64,000 nt of DNA. Source: Linnemannia hyalina (Eukaryota > Mortierellomycota > Mortierellomycetes > Mortierellales > Mortierellaceae). Position 1 is the stretch's first letter. Every line of letters starts with the position of its first letter. The position numbers and the translations under genes were made by a program. This document shows, in pieces, positions 50,957 to 61,155 of this stretch. Below the pieces are notes generated by a model. The model was not told the origin of the DNA and made no database searches. It was given only the letters and a program-made list of their open reading frames with translations. The stretch is from positions 1-64,000 of the forward strand of contig JAHRHY010000031.1 of the NCBI GenBank assembly GCA_019671135.1, read 5' to 3'.

Positions 50957-53900
50957 CTAAGTCCTAAGGCCATGGTCGCGCTTGTACTTGTTGAGGATGT
51001 CCTTACAGTGTGCCAGTTCACTCTCTGGTTCCCATGTCCAGTCCTCGCGCGGGTATCCTTGCCATTGTAGAAGGTACTCCATGTTGTTGTTAACCTTCCT
51101 ATGATCTGCAATGGCCTCGACCTCATACTCTTCCTCGTCTTCAACGATAACCGGTGGTGGCCGTGCTGGTGTTCTTGGTCCTAGCGTCGCAGGTGATGGT
51201 TGGTAGCGTCGGAATCGGTCGACGTGGAAGACGGGGTGAATCTTCATGGACGGTGGAAGATCAAGGCGGAAGGAGACCGGGGACAGCTGTTCAACAATGG
51301 TGTGGGGGCCGGCAAAGCGAGCCAAGAGTTTCTGCGACGTGCGGGTGCGGTCCGAGGGTAAGGTGATATTCTCAAGGTTAAGGAGAACGTGGTCACCAAC
51401 CTTGAAATCATGCTCTCGCCGATGGATGTCGGCGTTGGCTGCTTGACGTTCTTGGGCGGCAGCAAGGGACTCCTTAGCGAGGGTGAGGGCTTCGCTTCGA
51501 GATTGCACGAACTCGTTAACCGATGGGTTGGGGCCGGGAGTAGGGGTCAACAATGACATGGGCATGTTGGGATGGGCTCCGGAGTTCAAGAAGAACGGGG
51601 AGACTCCAGTGGAGGCATTGGTGGCGTTGTTCGTGGCAAATTCGGCGGCGGAAAGTAAGAGGTCCCAGTTAGACTGCCGTTGGTCGACAAAGTTACGGAG
51701 CATGGTGATAAGGGTGCGGTTGGCACGCTCGGTCTGGCCATCGGTCTGAGGGTGGAAGGCAGTCGACATGGCAAGGTGGACGTCCATCAGACGGCTCAAT
51801 TCTTTCCAAAAGCGGCTCGTGAACTTGGTATCGCGGTCGGAGACAATGGTGGTTGGCATGCCGTGCAAGCGGAAAACATGGTCGAAAAAAATGCGTGCAA
51901 CTTGCGAGGCGGAGTCGGTGGTGTGGCAGGGGGCAAAGTGCACTTGCTTTGTGAGTTTGTCAACAAAGACCGTAATGGAGTCAAAGCCGCGTGGGGTCTT
52001 GGGTAGGGGGCCGACAAAGTCCATTGTCACCGTTTGCCAGGGTCGATCGGGAATGGGTAGGGGCTGGAGGAGGCCAGCAGGTGGTTGGTTGCTGGGCTTA
52101 GTCCTTTGGCACGACTCACAGGTCTGCACATACAGCCGGGTGTCCTTCGCCATAGATGGCCAGAAGAACCGCGAGTGGAGATGACCGTACGTCTTCTCGA
52201 AACCGAAGTGACCAGCTATAGCGGAGTCGTGTGCATCGTGAAGAAGAGAAAGCCGAAGGTCAGAGTTCGAGGGGATACAAACAAGTAAAAGATCATTACG
52301 TTGAATGCAAAGAACACCATCAACAAGAGAGTAATTAGACGGTGGACTTCCCTGGAGGCAGCTTTCATAGATCGGTTTGAGGCGGTGATCCTCTTTGTAA
52401 CCATCCATCAGGCGCTGCCGGAGCCTGGGGTCGAGCTGTACTGAGAGTGTGTTAATCTCTCTATGGTCCGGTCGGCGAGACAGGGCATCTGGGACAATGT
52501 TGTCGGCTCCTTTCTTGTACTTGAAGGTGAAGTTGTATTCCTGCAACAGTTCCATCCAGCGGGCCTGACGGCGGGTGAGTTTGGGTTGAGTGGGGAAGTG
52601 TTGGAGGGTGGCATGGTCGGTGTATACGATGAAGTGGGATCCGTCCAGATAGTAGCGCCATGTCTTCAATGCATGTACAACAGCCAACAGTTCCTGTTCG
52701 TGTGTTGGGTAGTTGCGTTCGGCAGAGTTCAGCTTGCGGGAGGTGAAGGCGACGGGGCGCGACTCGCCATGCTCATCGGTCTGAAAGAGAACGGCACCGA
52801 GAGCAAAGCCGGAGGCATCGGTTTCGACGGTTGTTAGAAGGTCGGGGTCGAAGATACGTAGAACAGGTGCTTTACTGATGGCCTCCTTCAGAGTCGTAAA
52901 CGCTACTTCCTGCTCCTGAGACCAAGAGAAAGGAACGCCTTCACCTAAGAGAGCGGTCAACGGTAGGGCGATCGAGGCAAAGTTAGCGATGTACTGATGA
53001 TAGAACTGTGCAAGACCAACAAACTGCTGAACATCTTTCTGCTTCTGGGGACGGGGCCATTCACGGATGGCACGAACGAGACCGCCGCTCGTATGGATAC
53101 CGTCCTTGGAGATGACGTGGCCGAGGAACTCGGTCTCTTTCTGCATAAAGGAGCACTTGCTCAACTTGGCGTAGAGACCGTACTTGCGGAGGAGCGTGAG
53201 GACGGATCGGAGATGTTGTAGATGTTCGGCCTCGGTGCGCGAGTAGATAAGAATGTCGTCGAGGTAAACAACAACCCACTTGTCGAGAACAGGGTCTAAT
53301 ACTCGTAGCATCATATTGGAGAAGGACGCCGGTGCATTCGTTAACCCGAAAGGGACCACATTAAATTCGAAATGGCCGTAGCGGCAACGGAAGGCTGTCT
53401 TGTGTGTGTCCTCTTCTGCTATACGTTGCTGATGGTAACCGGAGAGGAGGTCAAGTTTGGTAAAGTAGCGTGCCCCGCGGAAACGGTCGATAAGTTCATC
53501 AATGCGGGGAAGGGGGTGTCTGTTCTTTTTTGTAATCCGGTTTAACCCTCTGTAATCAACACACATACGCAAGGAACCATCCTTCTTTTTCACAAACAAT
53601 ACAGGGGCACCATAAGGGGAGGTAGAGGGTTTGATAAAGCCTTTGCCAAGTAGGTCGTCGAGTTGCTTCCTTAGTTCATCCAATTCAGCAATCGAGAGAC
53701 GTATAACAGGGCGAAAGGGGGGATCAGCGCTCGGATCAGTTTCGATCTTCATTGCATCGCCTCTGTCAGGGGGAAGGCCAGAGGGGAGGGAGGAAGGGAA
53801 AACGTCGGGGAACTCGTTGTGGACGATGTTGTGAATGTCGGGTGAGAGTGGAGGGGAGGTCGGTTTGTTGTCATTACTGTTGTTGTCGTTGGTCTTTTTA

Positions 53901-54865
53901 GCGATGTTGACGAGGGCGAGGTAGACAGCGTTTCCAGGTTGGGTAGCAAGGGAGTGAAAGTGAAGGTGAGAGAGGAGTTTCCCTTGTGTGCGAGCGGAGA
54001 TGGAGTTGGCGTTGGCACCACGACAGCGCCAGAGAACAGTGTGTCCATTGTGGGTGAAGTGAAGGTCGTTGTTTCGCCAGTTGATGAAAGGGTTGATGGT
54101 CGTTAGCCAGGGTTTTCCAAGGATGAGGTCGTAGTTGGAGAGGGGGTAAATGAGTGCTTCCAGTTTGTCGGAGTAGTGGTCGCGGTCGATGGTAAAGGTG
54201 GAGGTGGATGATGAAATGGAAGAGGAACCGTTTGGAAGGATGATGGGGATGGAGGGGCCAGGAGTGCGAGTGAGGGAGTGTTGTTTGCAAAAAGAAGAAC
54301 TGATGACGTTCCCTTCCGCACCGCAATCGATTAAAATACGCGCAGGGGCACCAGCCACATTACCAATAAACGACAAGAGTGTACGGGAGGCTTTCTCAGC
54401 CGTGAAAGCGTGCAGACGGACGGATTTGTGTCGCAAGCGTTTGGTCCTGCGCTTGGACATGGGTTGGTCTAAAGCAGCAGGAGAGGAGAGTGGGTCCAGG
54501 TCCACTTCTTCTGATGGGCTAAGACCAACAGGCGAGGTATCAGATACGTCGTCGGTGAGTTGTAACTCATCGTCAAAGGGTACCGTGGTGGAGTGAGTGT
54601 TGGGGGCAGTGGTGGTCGAGTCGATGGCAATTGAGGAGGGAGTACGAGGCGAGGCAGGGATGGATGAGGGAAAAAGGGAGAGTGGAGGAGGAGAGAAGGA
54701 GAGTTTGTGTAGGCTACGAGGTGCGGATGTGGTAGTGCGAATAATGGATACAGAGGGGGGAGTGTTTTTGATAGCAGAATTTTTATTCTTGGAACTGTAA
54801 CTTAACTCTGGTAAGGAAACACTCCCTTTGTCCAGAGGAGAAAGGGAGGGAACGTCGACGATCAA
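50957..54865 (-). CDS. pol: Gypsy C Pol (protease, RT, RNase H, integrase, chromodomain)
   Basis: 1302 residues in the -1 frame relative to gag, with only 8 bases between the gag stop and the first pol Met, so -1 frameshifting or reinitiation is likely. Domains in order: protease (ARILIDCGAEGNVISS, Asp-Cys-Gly, near 182); RT (MCVDYRGLNRITKKN, VVYLDDILIYSRT); RNase H (TVETDASGFALGAVL, IVYTDHATLQHF); integrase zinc segment (TCESCQRTK) and Asp/Asp/Glu core (VTMDFVGPLP, IVSDRDTKFTSRFW, DGQTERAN); and a C-terminal chromodomain (EVEAIADHRKVNNNMEY, WQGYPREDWTWEPE). All catalytic residues are present. The long N-terminal extension before the protease is Ser/Pro-rich. Start choice is uncertain because pol is normally made as a fusion. 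Confidence 0.92.
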   Translation of the reverse strand: MIVDVPSLSPLDKGSVSLPELSYSSKNKNSAIKNTPPSVSIIRTTTSAPRSLHKLSFSPPPLSLFPSSIPASPRTPSSIAIDSTTTAPNTHSTTVPFDDELQLTDDVSDTSPVGLSPSEEVDLDPLSSPAALDQPMSKRRTKRLRHKSVRLHAFTAEKASRTLLSFIGNVAGAPARILIDCGAEGNVISSSFCKQHSLTRTPGPSIPIILPNGSSSISSSTSTFTIDRDHYSDKLEALIYPLSNYDLILGKPWLTTINPFINWRNNDLHFTHNGHTVLWRCRGANANSISARTQGKLLSHLHFHSLATQPGNAVYLALVNIAKKTNDNNSNDNKPTSPPLSPDIHNIVHNEFPDVFPSSLPSGLPPDRGDAMKIETDPSADPPFRPVIRLSIAELDELRKQLDDLLGKGFIKPSTSPYGAPVLFVKKKDGSLRMCVDYRGLNRITKKNRHPLPRIDELIDRFRGARYFTKLDLLSGYHQQRIAEEDTHKTAFRCRYGHFEFNVVPFGLTNAPASFSNMMLRVLDPVLDKWVVVYLDDILIYSRTEAEHLQHLRSVLTLLRKYGLYAKLSKCSFMQKETEFLGHVISKDGIHTSGGLVRAIREWPRPQKQKDVQQFVGLAQFYHQYIANFASIALPLTALLGEGVPFSWSQEQEVAFTTLKEAISKAPVLRIFDPDLLTTVETDASGFALGAVLFQTDEHGESRPVAFTSRKLNSAERNYPTHEQELLAVVHALKTWRYYLDGSHFIVYTDHATLQHFPTQPKLTRRQARWMELLQEYNFTFKYKKGADNIVPDALSRRPDHREINTLSVQLDPRLRQRLMDGYKEDHRLKPIYESCLQGSPPSNYSLVDGVLCIQRNDLLLVCIPSNSDLRLSLLHDAHDSAIAGHFGFEKTYGHLHSRFFWPSMAKDTRLYVQTCESCQRTKPSNQPPAGLLQPLPIPDRPWQTVTMDFVGPLPKTPRGFDSITVFVDKLTKQVHFAPCHTTDSASQVARIFFDHVFRLHGMPTTIVSDRDTKFTSRFWKELSRLMDVHLAMSTAFHPQTDGQTERANRTLITMLRNFVDQRQSNWDLLLSAAEFATNNATNASTGVSPFFLNSGAHPNMPMSLLTPTPGPNPSVNEFVQSRSEALTLAKESLAAAQERQAANADIHRREHDFKVGDHVLLNLENITLPSDRTRTSQKLLARFAGPHTIVEQLSPVSFRLDLPPSMKIHPVFHVDRFRRYQPSPATLGPRTPARPPPVIVEDEEEYEVEAIADHRKVNNNMEYLLQWQGYPREDWTWEPESELAHCKDILNKYKRDHGLRT

Positions 54866-54873
54866 GTCCTGGA

Positions 54874-56043
54874 CTAAGCCTGATCGTCGGAGGCTTTTCC
54901 CGACTCGGGGGAATCACCCACGGCTACTTGATAAACCCATCGTCCTTGGCGGTTGTTGTTGTTGCCACGGTTGGTATTGTTGTTGTCGCCGTAGATGGGG
55001 CACTCCTTTGCATAATGTCCAGGTTGGCGACAGCGACGGCAAGCATTGTTGTTTTTACACCATTCGCGTTCCTGAGGGGTCAGGGAAGGGGGATTACCGT
55101 TGTTGTTGTTTCGGGGGCCGTTGTTGTTATTGTTGTTGCGGTTGTAGTTATTGTTATGACCCATGTTTCTCTCTAGGCGATTAAATCGTTGGGTGATATT
55201 GTTGAGGGCGATCTGGATGTTGTCGATTTCCATGGGGGTGGCTTGAGAGAGAGCGGAGGAAGAGGTGAAGGAAGAAATGATGGGGGCGGAGGCGATGGCG
55301 AGCGAGTTGGTCTTGGGGCCGGTGTCGGGTTTGAAGGAGTAAATGCGGTCCATCTCTTGGGCGTATTGAAAGATCTGAATGAGGGTGATATTGGGGTTTT
55401 GAATAATGTGTCCTTCGATCATCTGTTGAAGAACCAAGGGGCAGTTGTCGATAAAGGATGTTTGGGCGAACTCGTTGACCGTGGTCTTGGCAGCGTCGGT
55501 GGAGGCATAACCAAGAAGGGCGCCCAAAAGTTCCTTGAATGTAGATAAGTAGGTCGAAAAGTTGGTGGTCATGCGAAGATTGGTGAGGTGTCGTCGACAG
55601 GAGCCCGCAAAGTTGTTGGGAATGTACTCTAGCTTAAAAGCAGGAGTAAACTCGGTCTCGAAGTTGCAAGTATCAGGGAGCCCACATCCATCAAACCATC
55701 GGGCAGGGCCAGGCGTGCCCAAGTACGAGAGAGCGTGGGGTGTTCGTTCAGTCTCACTTATCTTAGCAAGGTTGAAGTAGCGGTTAACCGCAACGAGCCA
55801 GGCCAAGGCAGAGAAACCGTCGCGGGCGCCTGTAAAGACAGGAGGGGGGTTAAGGCGGGCAGGGGTAACCATGACTGGTAGTGCAGAGAGAAGTGCGGAG
55901 AGGTCAAAAATGTCCAGAGTGTAAGAGGGTACGAAGGAAAATAGGGGCAGGGAATGAAATTCAGGGCTGGTGTGCAGAGAGAGCTGGGACGAGGGAAAAT
56001 TAAAGTAAAACGCGGGCAGTGAAAACGAGGAGGGAAAAATCAA
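54874..56043 (-). CDS. gag: Gypsy C Gag (389 aa)
   Basis: Capsid protein with a hydrophobic N-terminal stretch of about 50 residues. MVTPARLNPPPVFTGARDG at about residue 58 could be the true start, since it matches the beginning of Ty3/gypsy Gag proteins. A capsid region follows (FSALAWLVAVNRYFNLA, ARWFDGCG). An Asn-rich tract (NNNYNRNNNNNN) comes next, then the CCHC knuckle CRRCRQPGHYAKEC near residue 350. It forms the particle and packages RNA with pol. Confidence 0.88.
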   Translation of the reverse strand: MIFPSSFSLPAFYFNFPSSQLSLHTSPEFHSLPLFSFVPSYTLDIFDLSALLSALPVMVTPARLNPPPVFTGARDGFSALAWLVAVNRYFNLAKISETERTPHALSYLGTPGPARWFDGCGLPDTCNFETEFTPAFKLEYIPNNFAGSCRRHLTNLRMTTNFSTYLSTFKELLGALLGYASTDAAKTTVNEFAQTSFIDNCPLVLQQMIEGHIIQNPNITLIQIFQYAQEMDRIYSFKPDTGPKTNSLAIASAPIISSFTSSSALSQATPMEIDNIQIALNNITQRFNRLERNMGHNNNYNRNNNNNNGPRNNNNGNPPSLTPQEREWCKNNNACRRCRQPGHYAKECPIYGDNNNTNRGNNNNRQGRWVYQVAVGDSPESGKASDDQA

Positions 56044-56060
56044 GAGGTCAGTGGAACGAG

Positions 56061-56076
56061 GGAACCTTTGCTACCA
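56061..56076 (-). other. Primer-binding site of gypsy C
   Basis: The minus strand reads TGGTAGCAAAGGTTCC directly after the 5' LTR, close to the complement of the initiator tRNA-Met 3' end. It is used to prime minus-strand synthesis. Confidence 0.65.
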
Positions 56077-56283
56077 TGCAACAGGCGAAGACTGGGACAG
56101 AGAAGTATAGAACGGGGACGAGAGTTGAAGCAGTGATGATTGATGTTATTACTATGGTACAACTAAATATATATACAAAGTCGCCAACTAGGTTTCTAGG
56201 TGTAGTGTCATAGTGAGTCAGAGATGATAGAGAGTGACAAGGAATGACTAACTAGAGAGCAATGATAAACCTAATATGTTGCA
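56077..56283 (-). repeat. Gypsy C 5' LTR
   Basis: 207 bp with TGCAAC/GTTGCA ends, identical by eye to the 3' LTR. It contains a TATATATA-like stretch (about 56167-56175) that could be promoter sequence on the minus strand. Confidence 0.92.
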
Positions 56284-56288
56284 GAAGC

Positions 56289-58771
56289 CCTTGTCCAGTT
56301 TGTTTCAGCGTGGCATGAGCCGAATCCTTGGGGATTTGAAATTTGTCAGAAATTTTATCAATGACATTCTTCTCGCATCAAAGAACAGAAGCGATCATGC
56401 GATTCAGATGATAGAGTTGGTTAAACGGCTAACTGATGCCAAGCTTATTATTAACCTTGACAAGTGCAAGTTCTACAGTACGCAGGTGGCGTTGCTGGGC
56501 TTCATTGTGGATCTTGATGGAAAAAGAATTGATCCCAATAAATTGGTGAATATCAATGATTGGAAACCCCCAACTACGGGTAAGCAGGTTCAATCTTATA
56601 TGGGGACTTTTAATTTTTTCCACGATCACGTACCCATTATAGCTACCATTAGCGCTCCGCTAGATGCTATGCGTAATGTGGTGGGTCCATTTACGTTGAA
56701 TGCTGCTCAGTTGAAGAGCTTTGAGGCACTAAAGAATTTGTTGGTCTTATCGCCCATAATTTGCTGGGTGGATTTCAATTTGCCGTTATATGCTGCTACA
56801 GATGCATCTAACGTTGGAATTGGAGCAATTTTATATCAGCTGCCGGAAGGCGAGGCGAATCCCAAAAACATTAGATATATTTCTTTTGTTGCGCGCTCAT
56901 TGCAACCCAGTGAACGACGCTATAGTACAACTCAGAAGGAGTTATTGGCAATTGTGTTTGCACTGAAGAAGTTGCATTACTATTTGTGGGGCCGTCACTT
57001 TACGCTTTTCACGGATCATCGCGCTCTTACTTTTATGCATACGCAGAAGGATATGAACTCGATGCTTACCGCATGGCAGGAGACTATTTTGGATTACACG
57101 TTTAAGGTTGTTTATCGACCTGGCGTTCTGAACGTTTTACCAGACGCTTTGTCTCGCCAGTTTCCTCAAGAGTTGTGGACAGCCCGCATTCAAGGATCTG
57201 CTCCGAGCAAAATTTATGGTTATGTTCACTTAATCCAGGACGCCGACACTCAACGTGTGACGGTAGCTGTCTCAGAGAGAAGAGGAGTGTTAGTCGACGC
57301 ACATGCGCTTGGTCACATTGGGACCAATGCCATGGTCAAGCATATTCATTCGTTGCAAAAGACGTGGCCTAATCTGGCCAAGGATTGCTTGGAGTATGTT
57401 CAGCGTTGCCAAGAATGCCAGCGAGTCAACATCGCACGCAAGGGATACCACCCTCTGACGGCCATTCATGCTCAGTTACCAGGTGAACATATGGCGGTTG
57501 ATTTGACCGGTCCATTCCCTGTGGAGAGCGATGGAAACCTATTCCTACTCATTTTGGTTGATGTTTGTACAAGGTTCGTCTTCTTGGAACCCATACCTGA
57601 CAAGAAGGGGATGACCATTGCAAAAGTTTTGTTCAAAATCTTCACCACTATTGGTTTTCCACGTATCTTCCAATCTGACAATGGCAGAGAATTCGTTAAC
57701 GAGGCGGTGCAAGTGATGACTACCACTATGGGAGTGCAACATAGGTTACTCACCCCTTATCACCCTCGCGGAAATGGAGTCGCCGAAAATCATGTGAAAA
57801 CAGCATGCACTATCATTCGCAAAGAGGTTCAAGACCATAAACAAGCATGGGCGAAACATGTTCCTATGGCACAGCTAGCTATGAACACCAGAATTGTGGC
57901 TTTACACAATTCGTCCCCATTTTCTTTGTTTTTTGCGCGGCGTTATAATGGTATTAGCAATTTTTCGGACACGACAGAGAAGTTATCATCCCAGGAGGAG
58001 CTCTTAAAGCGTCTTGAGTGCATGACCAAGACCGTCTTTCCAGCGATTGACACTAAGACCCGCGAAACTCAACGTCGAATGATTGAGCGTTTCAATAGAA
58101 CAGTACTGCACAGTGAATTCCCTGATGGAGCAAAGGTTATGTCTTTGGACCCGATCTTGGGCGACAAGCTTTCGCCTAGGTATGAAGGCCCTTATATTGT
58201 AGTCAGACGAACAACTGGTGGATCCTATGTGTTGAAGGATGCCACAGGAGAAGAGTTAGGTCGTAAATTTGCGCCGTCGCAGCTAAAGCTTGTGCTCGAC
58301 GATTTTGAAGCAACTGACACATACGTAGTAGAAAAAGTTCTCAACCACAGGCATGGACCTAGGGGGGGGATGGAATACCGCGTAAAATGGAAAGGGTACA
58401 AAGAGGAAACCTGGGAGCCTCAAGAGAATTTTATTGAGAGAAAGTGTATCACAGACTACTGGAAGACTAAAAACCTACCAGGATCGCAATCTCTAACGCA
58501 GCCTCATCAAACGGCCGCGACTCTCGGGACTAAGGGTCAAGAGCAGGAGCTCAATCCATCGCAACGTAAAGGTGCTACTAAAACATCAAAGAACATATCC
58601 AATGGTGATGCTCTTAATAAGGGTACATGCAAGCGTGCAAACCCCGACGAAGAAGAAGATCAATTGGTCGATCGACGCAGGTCTAAACGACTGCGAAGAA
58701 ATAATGCTAATGGCGAGAAGATGAGTATTGAGCTTAGGACGATTCGCGGGCGTATGCCTGATCGTCATTAG
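56289..58771 (+). pseudogene. pol: Gypsy B RT (end), RNase H, integrase, chromodomain
   Basis: This continues the frame of 48450-50719 (FGLK joined to PLSSLFQRGMSRIL). The RT active-site box reads NFINDILLASK: the usual F/Y-x-Asp-Asp has Asn at the first Asp, which should abolish polymerase activity. RNase H (LYAATDASNVGIGAIL, LFTDHRALTFMH), integrase (RCQECQRVN; MAVDLTGPFP, QSDNGREFVN, GVAENHVK), GPY module and chromodomain (YVVEKVLNHRH, WKGYKEETWEPQ) are intact. The tail is basic. It is nearly identical to gypsy B' at 26417-28087 but has CAA where B' has TAA. Confidence 0.87.
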
Positions 58772-59108
58772 CATGCATCATCAGTGCATCCGATGAATAA
58801 TGCAGTAGGGGTTTTTCCGCTTCCCCTACAATCACGTTCGAGGTTTTCCCTCTTGGGTTTTCCCCTCGCAAGGATTTTTAAACGATTTTTTGCCTTGAGT
58901 GAACAATTAATGTCATGTGAGGATTGTTGATCCTCAACCTGTCTGCAAGGTTTTTATTCAGATTTTTTCCTGGCAGAACAGTAAAATAATGCACAGAGTC
59001 CAAGTGATTCTTAGACACAAACGAGCAGAGCATATATGCGTTTTTAAGCAGACGGCTTTCAGCCTTTCCCATGGGAGGGGATTGTCGCATATTTGCCTGT
59101 CTCGGGGG
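58772..59108 (+). other. Gypsy B 3' untranslated region
   Basis: Matches 28088-28424 of gypsy B'. It contains TTCCGCTTCCCCTAC and TTTTCCCCTCG stretches and ends with purine-rich GGGAGGGG (about 59074) and CTCGGGGG (59101-59108) next to the LTR; the latter is the likely plus-strand primer. Confidence 0.6.
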
Positions 59109-59207
59109 TGTCAGCTAATGTAATTAGGCTAGAGACAGTAATTTAGTCATATGACCAGACACCGACATAAATGGAGGTGTCTGGGCTGTTAACAAAGATC
59201 CCTCTCT
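59109..59207 (+). repeat. Gypsy B 3' LTR, first 99 bp
   Basis: Starts TGTCAGCTAATG and stops at CCTCTCT, where Helitron B begins. It is identical in extent to 28425-28523. The missing 44 bp are found next to the 3' end of Helitron A (36517-36560). Confidence 0.88.
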
Positions 59208-59699
59208 TCTACTAATACAAAATCGTTATCTCCATCACCTGACTTATCGTAAATCATGTGATGTTCCCTCTTTCTCTTTCTCATGGTGTTGTGGTGTGTG
59301 TATGGTGTGTATATGGTGTATATGTAGTGTGTGTGTAAGTGTTTGTGTGTGTTGTGTGCGTTTTTTTTTTTAGCTTAAAGTTAATTAAAATGAAAGTTAA
59401 TTAAAAATGAGAAAATGATAGATGGATGTGGGATGCGATGAGAGCCATACCGGTAAGCAGATCTACCGGTAAGCAGATCTTCCGGTAAGCATGTTAAAAT
59501 GCGGAATGAGAGCCATACCGGTAAACTGATCTGCCGGTAAGCATGTTAAAAATGCGGAAATGGAGAATGTAGAGAGTAGAGCCGATGGCTTTTTCTTTCT
59601 CTTTTTTTCGGACAAGAATATTTCCTTTCCTTTCCTTTCCTTTCCTTACCTCTCTCTTTTTTTTTTTTTTTTTTTTTTTTTAATCTGTCAGTAGCCAGC

Positions 59700-60710
59700 A
59701 TGCCTTCCACTCGCTCTCGCCGTGTCGCTCTTACTTCAACATCCACCTCCAATGTCTCTCCCCCTGCGACCTTTACAGGATATAAACGAACCAAGGCAAT
59801 GAATTCAACAAGGTCGCAGATGACCAAGTCGGTCACGTTCTCTCCCCTTTCCGCCCGGCACACTGCCACCAGCTCTACTGCTACCGCTCCCTCTGTTTCC
59901 TTCGCTCCCTACTCTCTTCCTACCAAACACACCAAGCGCTCCATCAAGCGCCGCACCATCAATAACACTAAACCCAAACCCAAGGCCATTACTCCTTACT
60001 CTTCCTCCTCTCCCTCTTCCTCCTCCCCGTCTTCCTCCATCAGCAGGTGTTCCAAGTGTCGTGGAACCGACCACCAAAGATCGACGAGTCGACGCTGCCC
60101 ATACTATAAAGGGAAGCAAACGACAAGTGCAAGGATCAACAATACTCAAAAGCATTATTCCTACAGCGTCAACTACTATGAAGCCATCTTTGACACCATC
60201 TCAGACGACGACATCCTCGCTGCACTTGCTGAGGTCGATCAGGATCAGGATCCAAACACGACAAGTCAGTCTACCATTGTGGTGGATGTTAATGATAGCG
60301 AGGACGAATCGATCATAGACGACAACGACGATGACCTCGCTGCATTCGCTGAGGTCGTTCAGGATCAGGATCCAAACACAACAAGTCAGTCTACCATTGT
60401 GGTGGATGATTATGAGGATAGCAATAGCGAGGATGAGCCGCTCATAAGGCGGCGCCCAGGTTGGAAAAGCGTTTCCAGTTCGGAGTCAATCCAACTCGAC
60501 GATGAAAGCGAGGATGATCTGCAGAGGCCATTAACACAAGTCATATCAACACAAAGCTCCTCTTCCAGTCATGCAAGCACTTCAAGCACTTTGTTGCCCG
60601 AGTGGACCTCTCCAATGCCCTCCACCATGGATACTGCTTCTGGATGCATGGCCATTGTATGTCCCACCTGTTCATCACAACTATTACTTTCAGCTGTATT
60701 ACAGAACTAA
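59700..60710 (+). CDS. Helitron B zinc-knuckle protein 1 (336 aa)
   Basis: Same as 46421-47431 with one residue changed (Glu for Lys in EDSNS(E/K)DEPL). It has a CSKCRGTDHQRSTSRRC knuckle, an acidic region with the duplicated DQDPNTTSQSTIVV block, and a C-terminal CPTC. It lies 0.5 kb from the Helitron 5' end after a T-tract (59657-59680). It could be a Helitron-encoded binding protein or captured host sequence. Confidence 0.65.
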   Translation: MPSTRSRRVALTSTSTSNVSPPATFTGYKRTKAMNSTRSQMTKSVTFSPLSARHTATSSTATAPSVSFAPYSLPTKHTKRSIKRRTINNTKPKPKAITPYSSSSPSSSSPSSSISRCSKCRGTDHQRSTSRRCPYYKGKQTTSARINNTQKHYSYSVNYYEAIFDTISDDDILAALAEVDQDQDPNTTSQSTIVVDVNDSEDESIIDDNDDDLAAFAEVVQDQDPNTTSQSTIVVDDYEDSNSEDEPLIRRRPGWKSVSSSESIQLDDESEDDLQRPLTQVISTQSSSSSHASTSSTLLPEWTSPMPSTMDTASGCMAIVCPTCSSQLLLSAVLQN

Positions 60711-61155
60711 TCTAATAATACAAAGCGACTGTAGTGATCACCTGATATAGTTCGCAGTCACAATCAATCAATCGTTCCTAAATCACATGATTGTATTATG
60801 TCTATCGTATGTGCTGTGTGTGTGCCTGACGAACGCCACTAAATTTCCACCTCCCATTGTTGTTGATTGATGTTGACTAAGCAAAAGTGCGTATGCGTAT
60901 CCCACAGAAAGCGAAGTGCGTGTCCCCTAGGAGGATCTGCTGACCAAGAAATGCCAAATAAGCAAAGTGGGAGTCCTCTAGAACCTCTAGAATCCTCCAG
61001 CAACAACCTTTTCTTCTCTAATAACTTGCTGCTACTCTTTTCCTCGCTTTTGTGCTTTTTTTTTTTTTTTTTTTTTTGCCCCTTTATTCCTAACTACAGT
61101 CTTTCATCAGCCACAACTCCAAATTTCATTTTCATCACATCTGTCACCATTCAAC

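Larger units (their letters stand above)
50725..56283 (-). mobile_element. Gypsy C: complete chromovirus with identical LTRs and target duplication
   Basis: 5559 bp, minus strand. Two 207-bp LTRs (50725-50931, 56077-56283) appear identical, begin TGCAACAGG and end ATGTTGCA. The target duplication is GAAGC at 50720-50724 and 56284-56288. Primer-binding site, polypurine tract, gag and pol are all present without breaks. It is the most recent LTR insertion in the window and probably competent. Confidence 0.93.
48430..59207 (+). mobile_element. Gypsy B: 5'-truncated chromovirus, interrupted by gypsy C
   Basis: Two pieces, 48430-50719 and 56289-59207, join across gypsy C after removal of one GAAGC target copy. 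The 5' LTR and start of gag are missing at the U junction. The 3' LTR is cut after 99 bp (59109-59207) by Helitron B. It belongs to a different lineage from gypsies A, C, D and E: shorter LTR, RGG-type gag and a separate integrase sequence. Confidence 0.85.
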
